Below, piece after piece: positions 7,750 to 16,604 of a DNA stretch of 60,973 bases. The position numbers and the translations under genes were made by a program. Under the pieces are notes generated by a model, which made no database searches, was not told the DNA's origin, and saw nothing but the letters and a program-made list of their open reading frames with translations. Position 1 is the first letter of the stretch; each line of letters starts with the position of its first letter. The stretch comes from Novosphingobium sp. FSW06-99 (GTDB taxonomy: Bacteria; Pseudomonadota; Alphaproteobacteria; Sphingomonadales; Sphingomonadaceae), in NCBI RefSeq assembly GCF_001519065.1, contig NZ_KQ954259.1, positions 170,769-231,741 on the forward strand, given 5' to 3'.

Positions 7750-8697
7750 TCACTCCACGAAGCGGTAGTCGCGCTGGATCTGCTGCGCGAGCCGGTTGTT
7801 GCAGGCCAGGAACTCGCCGATGAACTGATGCAGCCCCTGTTCGAAAATCGCCTCGATGGTCAGCGCCGACAGCCGCCCGTACCCCGATTGGTAGATCGCG
7901 TGGGCCTCGGTCTCGAACCCGTATTCGTTCGCCAGAAAGCCCATATTGGCCTGCAACTGCGCGTAACAGAATGCCAGGCTGCGCGGAAACCGCTGATCGA
8001 GGATCAGGAACGAGGCGATCCCGCGCGGATCCATCTGCCCGGCGTTGAGCCAGCGATAGGCACGCTCGCCGGCCACCGAACGCAGCACGTTTTCCCACTG
8101 CACGTTGTCTAGGCTGGACCCCACCGCCGACAGGCTGGGCAGCAACACATAGTATTTCACATCGAGAATGCGCGCGGTGTTGTCGGCGCGTTCGACGAAT
8201 GTGCCGATCCCGGCAAAATGATAGATGTCATTGCGCAACATCGTGCTTTCGATCGCGCCGCGCACCTGGGTCGCCTGGCGCCGCACGGCGTCGAGCACAT
8301 CGCGCAGCCGCGTTTCGGTGACCGGGCGCGCGAAAATCTCGCGCAGTTTCATCCAGCTTTCGTTGACCGCTTCCCACACTTCGCGGGTGATGCCGGTGCG
8401 CACCATGCGCGCATTGGTGCGCGCGGCCTCGATCATCGCCATCACGCTGGCCGGATTGTCGCGGTCGCGCAGCACAAAGTTGAACACGTGCGCGCCGGTC
8501 ACATCATCGCCGTGCCGCGCGGCATAGGCGTGTTGCATTCCCAGCGTGATCAGCACGCTGCGCCATTCCTCGCTGGCCGCGCCGCTGTCGCGGGTCAGCG
8601 CCATGCGGAACCCCGCCTCGATCAGGCGCACCGTGTTCTCGGCCCGTTCAAGATAGCGGAACAGCCAGAATATGCCGTTTGCCGATCTGCCTAGCAT
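7750..8697 (-). CDS. Alpha-E domain protein
   Basis: A 315-residue, mostly alpha-helical protein of the alpha-E family (DUF403). It opens with MLGRSANGIFWLFRYLERAENTVRLIEAG, a conserved family start, and includes HFAGIGTFVERADNTARILD as a second copy of the ERAdNtaR motif. Function is unknown; the family nearly always sits beside circularly permuted ATP-grasp and transglutaminase-like genes, and has been proposed to support peptide synthesis or modification by the ATP-grasp partner. Both neighbours are present and on the same strand, 27 bp downstream of one and 4 bp upstream of the other. Confidence 0.9.
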   Translation of the reverse strand: MLGRSANGIFWLFRYLERAENTVRLIEAGFRMALTRDSGAASEEWRSVLITLGMQHAYAARHGDDVTGAHVFNFVLRDRDNPASVMAMIEAARTNARMVRTGITREVWEAVNESWMKLREIFARPVTETRLRDVLDAVRRQATQVRGAIESTMLRNDIYHFAGIGTFVERADNTARILDVKYYVLLPSLSAVGSSLDNVQWENVLRSVAGERAYRWLNAGQMDPRGIASFLILDQRFPRSLAFCYAQLQANMGFLANEYGFETEAHAIYQSGYGRLSALTIEAIFEQGLHQFIGEFLACNNRLAQQIQRDYRFVE

Positions 8698-8724
8698 GCG
8701 CTCATCCCGGCCCCGTACTCCCGC

Positions 8725-10149
8725 TCAATCATCCAGCACCCAACTGTCCTTGGTCCCGCCCCCTTGCGACGAATTGACCACCAGCGACCCCTTTTTCAGC
8801 GCCACCCGCGTCAGCCCGCCGGGGGTGATGTCGATGCCGTGCGGGCTGACCAGCACGAACGGGCGCAGATCGACGTGGCGCGGGGCCAACCCGGCCTTGG
8901 TAAAGATTGGCACCGTCGACAACGACAGCGTCGGCTGGGCGATATAGTTGTCGGGCCGCGCGCGCAGCTTGGCGGCGAACGTGGCGATTTCCTTTTTCGA
9001 CGACGTCGGCCCGATCAGCATGCCATAGCCGCCCGATCCGTGCACTTCCTTGACCACCAGTTCGGCGAGATTGTCGAGCACATAGGCCAGCGCATCGGGT
9101 TCCGAACAACGCCAGGTCGGCACATTGGGCAGGATCGGCTTTTCGCCGGTGTAGAATTCGACGATTTCCGGCATGAAGCTGTAGATCGCCTTGTCATCCG
9201 AAATCCCGGTGCCCGGCGCGTTGGCAATGGTGATGCCCCCGGCGCGATAGACATCCATGATCCCCGCCACGCCCAGCACGCTGTCGGGATTGAACGACAG
9301 CGGATCGAGGTATTCGTCATCGACCCGGCGATAGATCACATCGACCGGTTGCCACCCGCGCGTGGTGCGCATCGCCACGCGCCCGCCTTCGACTTTCAGA
9401 TCGCTGCCCTCGACCAGTTCGGCGCCCATCTGGTCGGCCAGAAAGGCATGTTCGAAATAGGCCGAATTGTAGATTCCCGGGGTCAGCACCGCGACCGTCG
9501 GCTTGTCCCCGGCAAACGCCGCCGGGGCACAGGCGGCCAGGCTGCGCGCCAGCCGCCGGGGATAGTCCGACACTTCGCGCACCCGCACGCGGGTAAACAG
9601 TTCGGGGAACATCGCCATCATCGTCTCGCGGTTCTCCAGCATGTAGGAGACCCCGGACGGGGTGCGGGCGTTGTCTTCCAGCACCATGAAATCGTCTTCG
9701 CCGGTGCGCACCAGATCGATCCCGACGATATGGGTATAGACCCCGCCGGGCGGGGTGAACCCGGCCATCTGCGGCAAATAGGCGGCATTGCCCTGCAACA
9801 GCCGTTCGGGCAGGCGCCCGGCGCGCACGATTTCCTGACGGTGATAGAGATCGTGCAGAAACGCATTGAGCGCGCGCACCCGCTGATCGATCCCGCGCGA
9901 CAGCTTGCGCCACTGGCTGGCGGTGATGATGCGCGGCACCGGGTCGAACGGGATCAGTCGTTCTTCGGCATCGGCCGCGCCATAGACGTTGAAGGTGATC
10001 CCGGTGCGGCGGAAAAACGCCTCTGCCTCTACCCCCTTGCGTTTCAGCAGGCCCGGCGGCTGGGCCTCAAGCCATTGACGATACCCATCATAGGCAGGTC
10101 GAACCGTCCCGTCGGGTTCGCGCATTTCGTCATAGCACGGTGTGGTCAT
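8725..10149 (-). CDS. Circularly permuted type 2 ATP-grasp protein
   Basis: A 474-residue protein of the COG2308 group (DUF404/DUF407), an ATP-grasp fold with circularly permuted subdomains predicted to form amide (peptide-like) bonds using ATP. Recognisable stretches include TFNVYG, ITASQWRKLSRGIDQRVRAL, GIDLVRTGEDDFMVLEDNAR (an acidic metal-site motif), VEGSDL and VVKEVHGSGGYGM, probably part of the nucleotide site. The ATG at 10149 has GAGGTGA 5 bases upstream; an in-frame start 11 codons earlier is less likely. It is the first gene of the minus-strand run to alpha-E, transglutaminase-like and Anbu, suggesting one transcript. Confidence 0.9.
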   Translation of the reverse strand: MTTPCYDEMREPDGTVRPAYDGYRQWLEAQPPGLLKRKGVEAEAFFRRTGITFNVYGAADAEERLIPFDPVPRIITASQWRKLSRGIDQRVRALNAFLHDLYHRQEIVRAGRLPERLLQGNAAYLPQMAGFTPPGGVYTHIVGIDLVRTGEDDFMVLEDNARTPSGVSYMLENRETMMAMFPELFTRVRVREVSDYPRRLARSLAACAPAAFAGDKPTVAVLTPGIYNSAYFEHAFLADQMGAELVEGSDLKVEGGRVAMRTTRGWQPVDVIYRRVDDEYLDPLSFNPDSVLGVAGIMDVYRAGGITIANAPGTGISDDKAIYSFMPEIVEFYTGEKPILPNVPTWRCSEPDALAYVLDNLAELVVKEVHGSGGYGMLIGPTSSKKEIATFAAKLRARPDNYIAQPTLSLSTVPIFTKAGLAPRHVDLRPFVLVSPHGIDITPGGLTRVALKKGSLVVNSSQGGGTKDSWVLDD

Positions 10150-10251
10150 CGGCTCACCTCGTCTGGACCGTATTGCTTGCACAGGTCCCGGTGATCGACA
10201 AGCCGGATTGCTGCATTGCCAAGGCTTTCAGAGGATGTCCTTTGCGCGTGA

Positions 10252-10261
10252 TGTGATCACA
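10252..10261. promoter_or_regulatory. Perfect 10-bp palindrome TGTGATCACA
   Basis: A short perfect palindrome between the MFS stop codon and the ATP-grasp start codon. It could be a regulator half-site pair, or part of a CRP-type site with shortened spacing; a palindrome this short can also occur by chance. Confidence 0.25.
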
Positions 10262-10271
10262 AGCATCCTTT

Positions 10272-11573
10272 TCAGCCCGAACCCGCCACGGCAACGCCCT
10301 TTTTGCGATGGCGCACGATTGCCGCAACAAACCCCAGCGCCAGCGCCTGCACCAGCACCAGCCCGACAAACCCTGTGTGATACGTGCCGGTCGCATCGCG
10401 CGCCACGCCCCACGCGATCGGGCCTACGAAGGCCCCGATCTGGCTCATCGAATTGACCATCGCGGTGGCCACCGCCATGTCGGCGGGTGCCACCAGATCG
10501 GTGCACAGCATCCACACCGACAGCGTGACCGACCCCCAGCACGCGACATAGATGGCATAGCCGATCAGCCCGAGCGTGTGCCCGCCGCCCAGCGCAAACA
10601 GCGCATAGGCCAGCAGCACCAGCGCCGTGCTGCCGATCATGAACGGCGCGCGCGTGCCGCTGCGATCCGACAACCAGCCGGTGAACAGCATGCCCGCAGC
10701 CCCCGCCAGCCCGCCCGCACTGACCAGATATCCCACCGATTGGGTCGACCACCCGGTCGCCAGCGCCAGAATCTGCGGCTCCGACAAAGTGAACGTGTAA
10801 TAGGCGCAGGTGGTCAGCAACCCGACCATGCCCAGCAGCAACACCGCCGACAGCCGCAGCGCCGCCAGCGGACTGCCATGCCGGACCGGGCTGCCCCCGT
10901 CGGCGGCCAGCCGCGTGGCCAGCCAGCGCTTTTCCGCCGCGTTCAGCCAGGGCGCGCGGGCGGGCGTGTCGGGCAACAGCCACAACACCACCAACCCGAC
11001 CGCCACCGCGGGCAGCCCTTCGGCCAGAAACAGCCATTGCCAGCCTTTCAGCCCGCCCATGCCGTTCAACGCCAGCAGCCAGACCGAAGCCACCCCCATC
11101 ACCACCCGCGTCAGCGGTCCGGAAATGTAGAATCGGCTGATCGCCCGCCCGCGCGCCGCACGCGGAAACCACAACGACAGATAGAAGATCACGCCGGGAA
11201 AAAAGCCCGCCTCGGCCAGCCCGAGCAGGAACCGCAGCGAATAGAACTGCCACGGCGTGCGCACAAACATCATCGCCGCCGCGATCAGCCCCCAACTGAT
11301 CATGATCCGCGCGATCCAGCGCCGCGCGCCGACGCGTTCGAGCAGGATGTTCGACGGAATCTCGAACAGCGCATAGGACAGGAAGAACACGCCGCCGCCG
11401 ATGCCGTAGATCGTCGCCGAAAACCCCAGATCCGCGTTCATCGTCCGGGCGGCAAAGCTGATGTTCGACCGGTCCATGAACGCGACCATATAGGCCAGGC
11501 CCAGCAGCGGAATGACCCGCCAGCCGATCCGGCGCATCACCGCCCCGCCATCGACTTCACCCGCTTCGTCCAT
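10272..11573 (-). CDS. MFS transporter, anion:cation symporter-like
   Basis: A 433-residue, 12-helix major facilitator protein. It begins MDEAGEVDGGAVMRRIGWRV and shows the ACS-family pattern: GLAYMVAFMDRSNISFA in the first helix, IPSNILLERVGARRWIARIM in the loop 2-3 motif A region, and LGLAEAGFFPGVIFYLSLWFP in the fourth to fifth helices. ACS members carry organic anions such as tartrate, glucarate or phthalate derivatives; the substrate cannot be told from sequence. The ATG at 11573 has GGGGGAG upstream and is preferred over a longer ORF start at 11657, which would overlap the neighbouring hydrolase gene. Confidence 0.88.
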   Translation of the reverse strand: MDEAGEVDGGAVMRRIGWRVIPLLGLAYMVAFMDRSNISFAARTMNADLGFSATIYGIGGGVFFLSYALFEIPSNILLERVGARRWIARIMISWGLIAAAMMFVRTPWQFYSLRFLLGLAEAGFFPGVIFYLSLWFPRAARGRAISRFYISGPLTRVVMGVASVWLLALNGMGGLKGWQWLFLAEGLPAVAVGLVVLWLLPDTPARAPWLNAAEKRWLATRLAADGGSPVRHGSPLAALRLSAVLLLGMVGLLTTCAYYTFTLSEPQILALATGWSTQSVGYLVSAGGLAGAAGMLFTGWLSDRSGTRAPFMIGSTALVLLAYALFALGGGHTLGLIGYAIYVACWGSVTLSVWMLCTDLVAPADMAVATAMVNSMSQIGAFVGPIAWGVARDATGTYHTGFVGLVLVQALALGFVAAIVRHRKKGVAVAGSG

Positions 11574-11637
11574 GCCGCTCCCCCTGACCGTTGTGGCGGG
11601 GACTATGGCGTCATCGCGGCACAATTGCCAAGCACGT

Positions 11638-12489
11638 TCAGCGGTTATCCTGATCAAGCGTACCGATCAGCGTGATCAGCGTGCGCGCCACGGCGGGATG
11701 CCCGGCAAACCCCAGGTGGGTGCAGCGCAGCGCCAGCGCCCGATCACGCTCGCCGGGCCACCCGCACGAACTGCGCGGAGACACGATCCCGTCGCGCGGG
11801 CTCCACAGCGCGATGGTCGGCACCGGCGGCTTGGCGCCGAACGCGCGATCGCCCACCGGGGGCGCATCGACGGTATGGCCGGTGATCAACTGATAGGCGC
11901 GCCAGGCGTTGTTGGCGCGACGATCGCCCGAAAACGGCGATCCCATCGTGATCACCATCGCCACCGCATCCGGGTGGCGATGCGCGATTTCGCGCGCGAA
12001 CAGCCCGCCCAGGCTCCACCCGACCAGCACCAGCGGCTGCCCCTCGCGGCGCGCCATCGTCACCACGCGTTCGCACAGCCGGGCAAACCGGTCGGCACTC
12101 GGCCCGAAATTGAAACCCAGCCCCCAGTCGGCCACACGGTGCCCGGCGCCTTCGAGCGCGGTGCGCAACCCCTTCATCCGCGCGGGATGCGTGCCGAACC
12201 CGGGCAACAGCATGACCGGGTGCGAAATGTCCTGCGGCGCGCTGATTACCGGATCGCGACGTTCGGCCCGGCCTGCGCTCCACAGCTCATAGGGTGTCTT
12301 CAATTCGCTCAACAGGCGGGCCAGCGCCGGGCCGCGCGCCTCGGTCGGGCGCGGCTGAAACGCCAGCGCGCCGCGCCGCGCAATCTCGGCCCGCCAATCG
12401 CCCAGCCGCGCGCGTGCAGCGCCGACGCCATGTTCGTCAAACCACGCGACTCGGGGCAAAGAGAGGGAATTTGGCTGAATCATCATCAT
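11638..12489 (-). CDS. Alpha/beta hydrolase (esterase/lipase-like)
   Basis: A 283-residue alpha/beta-hydrolase fold protein. The nucleophile elbow GWSLGG places Ser159 as nucleophile. PVMLLPGFGTHP supplies the oxyanion-hole region, SPRDGIV the probable acidic residue and the terminal CTHLGFAGHP the probable His. There is no signal peptide. Three consecutive ATG codons open the frame, so the exact start is open. It is on the same strand as, and 64 bp upstream of, the MFS transporter start. The substrate is unknown. Confidence 0.82.
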   Translation of the reverse strand: MMMIQPNSLSLPRVAWFDEHGVGAARARLGDWRAEIARRGALAFQPRPTEARGPALARLLSELKTPYELWSAGRAERRDPVISAPQDISHPVMLLPGFGTHPARMKGLRTALEGAGHRVADWGLGFNFGPSADRFARLCERVVTMARREGQPLVLVGWSLGGLFAREIAHRHPDAVAMVITMGSPFSGDRRANNAWRAYQLITGHTVDAPPVGDRAFGAKPPVPTIALWSPRDGIVSPRSSCGWPGERDRALALRCTHLGFAGHPAVARTLITLIGTLDQDNR

Positions 12490-12676
12490 AAGCTGCCGGT
12501 AGTGTGATCAACCCACGATGAACGCCACCCATTTCGATTTGTTTCAAATTGATGTCAAATAACCCCTGCCTGGGCGGAAATTTTACGACATGGCCGCAGG
12601 ACCGGTGCTGGCTTTTGCCCGTCCGATCCACCAGACTGCCAATCCGCCCCTGTCGGCAGTTGAAGGATACTTTGTC

Positions 12677-13135
12677 ATGTTTTCGCTTCTCGTCCTGCTG
12701 GCCGGTGCAACGGCAACCCCTGATGCCGATCTGGCGAGCCATGCCGTGGTGCTGACCGCCCATGCCGAAGGCGCGCAGATCTATCAGTGCAAACCCGGCG
12801 AGGATGGCGTGTTGCGGTGGTCATTTCGCGAACCGATCGCCTCGCTGATGGTCGATGGCAAATCGATCGGGCACCATTATGGCGGGCCCCACTGGGCCTT
12901 GGCCGATGGCAGCTTTGTGCGCGGCACTGTCGTTACCACCGCGCCCGGCGCAACCGCCGCCGATGTCCCGTTGCTGGAACTGGCGCTGAGCGAAAACTCT
13001 GGCCAGGGCGCGCTGGCCACGGCCACGCTGGTCTATCGCCTGCACACGCGCGGCGGCGTGCTGACCGGCGCTTGCCCGACCGCAGGCGCGCTGCAACCCG
13101 TCGCCTATTCCGCCGATTACGTGTTTGCCAAATAA
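12677..13135 (+). CDS. DUF3455 domain secreted protein
   Basis: A 152-residue protein with a short signal peptide (MFSLLVLLAGATATP) and a domain resembling DUF3455: GAQIYQCKPGEDGVLRWSFREPIASL, HHYGGPHWALADGSFVRG and the C-terminal YRLHTRGGVLTGACPTAGA then YSADYVFAK. Family members are secreted proteins of unknown function. The ATG at 12677, preceded by GAAGGA 9 bases upstream, is chosen because it starts the signal peptide; a longer frame from 12590 would add a non-signal leader. Confidence 0.8.
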   Translation: MFSLLVLLAGATATPDADLASHAVVLTAHAEGAQIYQCKPGEDGVLRWSFREPIASLMVDGKSIGHHYGGPHWALADGSFVRGTVVTTAPGATAADVPLLELALSENSGQGALATATLVYRLHTRGGVLTGACPTAGALQPVAYSADYVFAK

Positions 13136-13213
13136 CCGCCGATTGCGGAACGGGACAGGAACGCCCATATTGGCGCTACGTCCCAACCCACACCCGGAAT
13201 TCCCGCCACCACC

Positions 13214-15400
13214 ATGACCGAACTCGTCATCCGCAGGGGTCTTGCAGAGCCCGACACGTCTGGCACATTCGTCCCGCACAAGCCGCAGCGGCCTGAAAAG
13301 GCCGAAGGCGGCCGGCCGTTCAAAGTGGTGTCGGAATACCAGCCGGCGGGCGATCAGCCGACCGCGATCGCCGATCTGGTGGCCGCCGCGCGCGATGGCG
13401 AAAAGACCCAGGTGTTGCTGGGCGTGACCGGTTCGGGCAAGACCTTCACGATGGCCAAAGTGATCGAGGAATTGCAGCGCCCCGCGCTGATCCTGGCGCC
13501 CAACAAGATCCTCGCCGCGCAGCTCTATGGCGAATTCAAGAGCTTTTTCCCCGACAACGCGGTCGAATATTTCGTCTCGTACTACGACTATTACCAGCCC
13601 GAAGCCTATGTCCCGCGGTCCGACACGTATATCGAGAAGGAAAGCTCGGTGAACGAGGCGATCGACCGCATGCGCCATTCGGCGACGCGGTCGTTGCTCG
13701 AACGCGACGATGTGATCATCGTCGCCTCGGTCTCGTGCATCTATGGCATCGGCTCGGTCGAAACCTATTCGGCGATGATCTTCGACCTGAAAAAGGGCGA
13801 TACGGTCGACAGCCGAGAGATCATCCGCAAACTGGTGGCGCTGCAATACAAGCGCAACGACCATGCCTTTGCGCGCGGCACGTTCCGCGTGCGCGGGGAT
13901 TCGATCGAGATTTTCCCCTCGCACTATGAAGACACCGCCTGGCGGATCAGCTTCTTCGGCGACGAGGTCGAGGAAATCGCCGAATTCGATCCCCTGACCG
14001 GCAAGGCCGGGGTGCGGCTGGAAAAAGTGCGGGTCTATGCCAATTCGCACTATGTCACCCCCGGCCCGACGATGAAGCAGGCCGCCGATGCGATCCGCTT
14101 TGAACTGACCGAGCGGCTGAAAGAGCTGGAGGCCGAGGGCAAGCTGCTCGAAGCGCAACGGCTGGAACAGCGCACCAATTTCGATCTGGAAATGATCGCC
14201 GCCACCGGTTCGTGCGCGGGCATCGAAAACTACAGCCGGTTCCTGACCGGGCGCATGCCGGGCGAACCGCCGCCGACGCTGTTCGAATACCTGCCCGAAA
14301 ACGCGCTGCTGTTTCTGGATGAAAGCCACCAGACCGTGCCCCAGGTCGGCGCGATGGCGCGCGGCGACCATCGGCGCAAGCTGACGCTGGCCGAATACGG
14401 GTTTCGCCTGCCCAGTTGCATCGACAACCGTCCGCTGCGGTTCAACGAATGGGATGCGATGCGCCCGCAGACCGTTGCCGTTTCGGCCACCCCCGCCAAT
14501 TGGGAAATGGAACAGGCGGGCGGGGTGTTTGCCGAGCAGGTGATCCGCCCGACCGGGCTGATCGACCCGCCGGTACTGATCCGCCCGGTCGAGGATCAGG
14601 TGCAGGATTGCATCAACGAATGCCGCCAGGTTGCCGCCGTCGGCTATCGCACGCTGGTCACCACACTGACCAAGCGGATGGCCGAAGACCTGACCGAATT
14701 CATGCACGAGGCGGGCCTGCGCGTGCGGTACATGCATTCCGATGTCGAAACGCTGGAACGCATCGAACTGATCCGCGATCTGCGGCTGGGGGTCTATGAC
14801 GTGCTGGTGGGCATCAACCTGCTGCGCGAAGGGCTCGACATTCCCGAATGCGGGCTGGTGTGCATCCTCGACGCCGACAAGGAAGGGTTCCTGCGCAGCG
14901 AAACCAGCCTGATCCAGACGATCGGCCGCGCCGCGCGCAATATCGACGGGCGGGTCATCCTCTATGCCGATCGCATGACCGGATCGATGGAACGCGCGAT
15001 TGCCGAAACCGACCGCCGCCGCGCCAAGCAGCAGGCCTATAACGAAGCGCACGGGATCACCCCCGCCTCGATCAAGCGTGGTATTGCCGACATCATCGCC
15101 GACACCGCCAGCCGCGACGGGGTGATCGTCGATATCGAGGATGATGGCCGCAACAATCTGGTCGGGCACAATCTGCGCGGTTACATCGAAGACTTGGAAA
15201 AGCGCATGCGCGCCGCCGCCGCCGATCTGGAATTTGAAGAAGCAGGCCGCCTGCGCGACGAAATCCGCCGCCTCGAAGCGACCGAACTCGGCCTGCCCGA
15301 AGGCGATCGCAAGGCCCCGATCGTGGGCCGCAGCAACGAGGGCAAGCCTGGCACGCGCAAGACCCGCTATGGCAAGTCGCAGAAGAAATGGGGCCAGTGA
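13214..15400 (+). CDS. uvrB: Excinuclease ABC subunit B
   Basis: DNA damage recognition helicase of nucleotide excision repair, acting with UvrA and UvrC. The 728-residue protein has Walker [15 protein letters not shown], the beta-hairpin segment [12 protein letters not shown] that clamps damaged DNA, the Walker B/DESH box LLFLDESHQ, helicase motif [14 protein letters not shown], and a C-terminal UVR motif ([20 protein letters not shown]) that binds UvrC. It has a roughly 40-residue N-terminal extension before [14 protein letters not shown] and a short basic C-terminal tail, both usual in alphaproteobacteria. No strong ribosome site precedes the ATG. Confidence 0.98.
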   Translation: MTELVIRRGLAEPDTSGTFVPHKPQRPEKAEGGRPFKVVSEYQPAGDQPTAIADLVAAARDGEKTQVLLGVTGSGKTFTMAKVIEELQRPALILAPNKILAAQLYGEFKSFFPDNAVEYFVSYYDYYQPEAYVPRSDTYIEKESSVNEAIDRMRHSATRSLLERDDVIIVASVSCIYGIGSVETYSAMIFDLKKGDTVDSREIIRKLVALQYKRNDHAFARGTFRVRGDSIEIFPSHYEDTAWRISFFGDEVEEIAEFDPLTGKAGVRLEKVRVYANSHYVTPGPTMKQAADAIRFELTERLKELEAEGKLLEAQRLEQRTNFDLEMIAATGSCAGIENYSRFLTGRMPGEPPPTLFEYLPENALLFLDESHQTVPQVGAMARGDHRRKLTLAEYGFRLPSCIDNRPLRFNEWDAMRPQTVAVSATPANWEMEQAGGVFAEQVIRPTGLIDPPVLIRPVEDQVQDCINECRQVAAVGYRTLVTTLTKRMAEDLTEFMHEAGLRVRYMHSDVETLERIELIRDLRLGVYDVLVGINLLREGLDIPECGLVCILDADKEGFLRSETSLIQTIGRAARNIDGRVILYADRMTGSMERAIAETDRRRAKQQAYNEAHGITPASIKRGIADIIADTASRDGVIVDIEDDGRNNLVGHNLRGYIEDLEKRMRAAAADLEFEEAGRLRDEIRRLEATELGLPEGDRKAPIVGRSNEGKPGTRKTRYGKSQKKWGQ

Positions 15401-15458
15401 CAGCGACTTGATAGACCCTGGCTTGATAGGCAAGGCGATCCTTGCCTATAGCGTCGGC

Positions 15459-15974
15459 GTGAAACCCATTCGCCGCGCGGCCCTGACCGCCTTCATCCTG
15501 ATCGCCGCCTGTTCACGCCCCGCGCCCCAGCCGCAGGGCGACGGTGGCCCGGTCGATGCCCATCGCCTGGCCCTGCCCGAGGCCGATCCGCCACCCGCCA
15601 ACGCCGATGGCAAGGCGGTGTGGCGCAGCGATGGCGGCGTTGCGCGGTTTGGCGTTGATGGCGCCGATCCGCTGCTGACGCTGGGTTGCCACGACGGGCG
15701 ACTGGTGATCACCCGGCCGATTGCCGCCGAACTGGGCGCCAGCGCGCTGTTCGCGATCGAGGGCCCGCGCCGCATCGTGCGCGTGCCGGTCGATGCGACC
15801 GCACTGCCGGGCCAGCGCGGCTATGTCTGGCAAGGCAGCATGGATGGCCACGATGTCGACACCGACGTGTTCACCGGCCCGTTCACCGGCACCCTACCCG
15901 GCGGCGGGCTGATCAAGGTAAGCAGCGGCGACCCCGCGCGCGAGATCGTGCGCCGCTGCCACGCGGGCCAATAA
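15459..15974 (+). CDS. Small lipoprotein of unknown function
   Basis: A 171-residue predicted lipoprotein. The GTG at 15459 is chosen because it begins a signal sequence (MKPIRRAALTAFILIAACS) with a lipobox ending in Cys. The mature part (AVWRSDGGVARFGVDGADP, LGCHDGRLVI, YVWQGSMDGHDVDTDVFTG) resembles small uncharacterised sphingomonad lipoproteins; I do not recognise a named domain. It lies 58 bp after uvrB. The frame is open further upstream through the end of uvrB, but that extension has no signal peptide logic. Confidence 0.65.
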   Translation: MKPIRRAALTAFILIAACSRPAPQPQGDGGPVDAHRLALPEADPPPANADGKAVWRSDGGVARFGVDGADPLLTLGCHDGRLVITRPIAAELGASALFAIEGPRRIVRVPVDATALPGQRGYVWQGSMDGHDVDTDVFTGPFTGTLPGGGLIKVSSGDPAREIVRRCHAGQ

Positions 15975-15990
15975 CCCGGGGCGCGATCAT

Positions 15991-16106
15991 GTGGCCCTCC
16001 CCGTGCGGGGAGGGGTTGGGGAGGGGCGTGCGGTGGTTGAATTGCCGTGCAATTCCTTCAGCTTGGCACACCCCCACCCAACCCTCCCCCTTCAGGGGGA
16101 GGGCTT
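15991..16106. repeat. Twin GC-rich hairpin repeat
   Basis: Two C/G hairpins face each other between convergent genes: CCCTCCCC/GGGGAGGG (15995-16002 with 16007-16014) and CCCTCCCCC/GGGGGAGGG (16082-16090 with 16095-16103). The segments inside them, GGGTTGGGGAGGGG at the left and CCCCCACCCAACCCTCCCCC at the right, are inverted copies, so the unit is an imperfect palindrome of about 115 bp. It looks like a dispersed intergenic repeat and may also terminate transcription in both directions. Confidence 0.7.
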
Positions 16107-16120
16107 TGCGACGGTGGCGG

Positions 16121-16594
16121 TCAGAGTTTTCCGAACTTCGCCTCGTAGGCGGCGGCATCGCCGCTGACCAGCAGGCGTGCCTGTTCGACCCAGGCGTCGC
16201 GCGTCGGTCGCCCGGCAAAGGCGCCCAGTTTCGTATCGATCGCGGCAATGTCCGCCTCGGTCCATGCGGCAATCTGTTCGAACCGGGTCACGCCCAGCTC
16301 TGCCAGCAGGCGGCTGAGTTTTGGACCAAGGCCCTTGATCCGGGTCAGGTCGTCGCCATCGGTAGCCACCGGCGCCGAGTCCACCACCGGCACCGCGATC
16401 GCGGCGGCGGGCGGCGCATCGATCAGCGCGGTGTTGCGTTGGGCGGGGCCCGCGCCCTCGGACAGCACGTCGCGATATTCGCGGCGGGGCGCCGGGCGCC
16501 TGCGCCGTGCCAGAACCAACCAGACCAGACTCAGCAGCACCAGCGCGGCCCCTGCGGCCAGCACCGTGTTGGCTTCGATCCATGCGATCATCAC
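16121..16594 (-). CDS. Membrane-anchored helix-hairpin-helix protein
   Basis: A 157-residue protein with one N-terminal membrane helix (about residues 9-29), a basic RRRRPAPRR stretch, a linker rich in Ala and Pro, and a helix-hairpin-helix segment DLTRIKGLGPKLSRLLAELG near residues 82-101. Such domains are often annotated as predicted flap-endonuclease-like or NDUFA12/41-kDa-like HhH proteins; function is unknown. The gene ends 11 bp upstream of nothing coding on its strand and faces the lipoprotein gene across the GC-rich repeat. MM at the start leaves a one-codon ambiguity. Confidence 0.7.
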   Translation of the reverse strand: MMIAWIEANTVLAAGAALVLLSLVWLVLARRRRPAPRREYRDVLSEGAGPAQRNTALIDAPPAAAIAVPVVDSAPVATDGDDLTRIKGLGPKLSRLLAELGVTRFEQIAAWTEADIAAIDTKLGAFAGRPTRDAWVEQARLLVSGDAAAYEAKFGKL

Positions 16595-16604
16595 CAGACC
16601 CTCT

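Noticed and set aside
12530..12558. TTGACA-17-GAAATG promoter for the alpha/beta hydrolase on the minus strand
   Set aside because: The -35 is perfect, but the -10 matches only two of six positions, so I did not list it as a feature.
12821..15433. 870-codon open frame antisense to uvrB
   Set aside because: It lies wholly opposite uvrB and has low-complexity His/Arg/Gly-rich composition typical of complementary frames in GC-rich coding DNA; no domain is recognisable.
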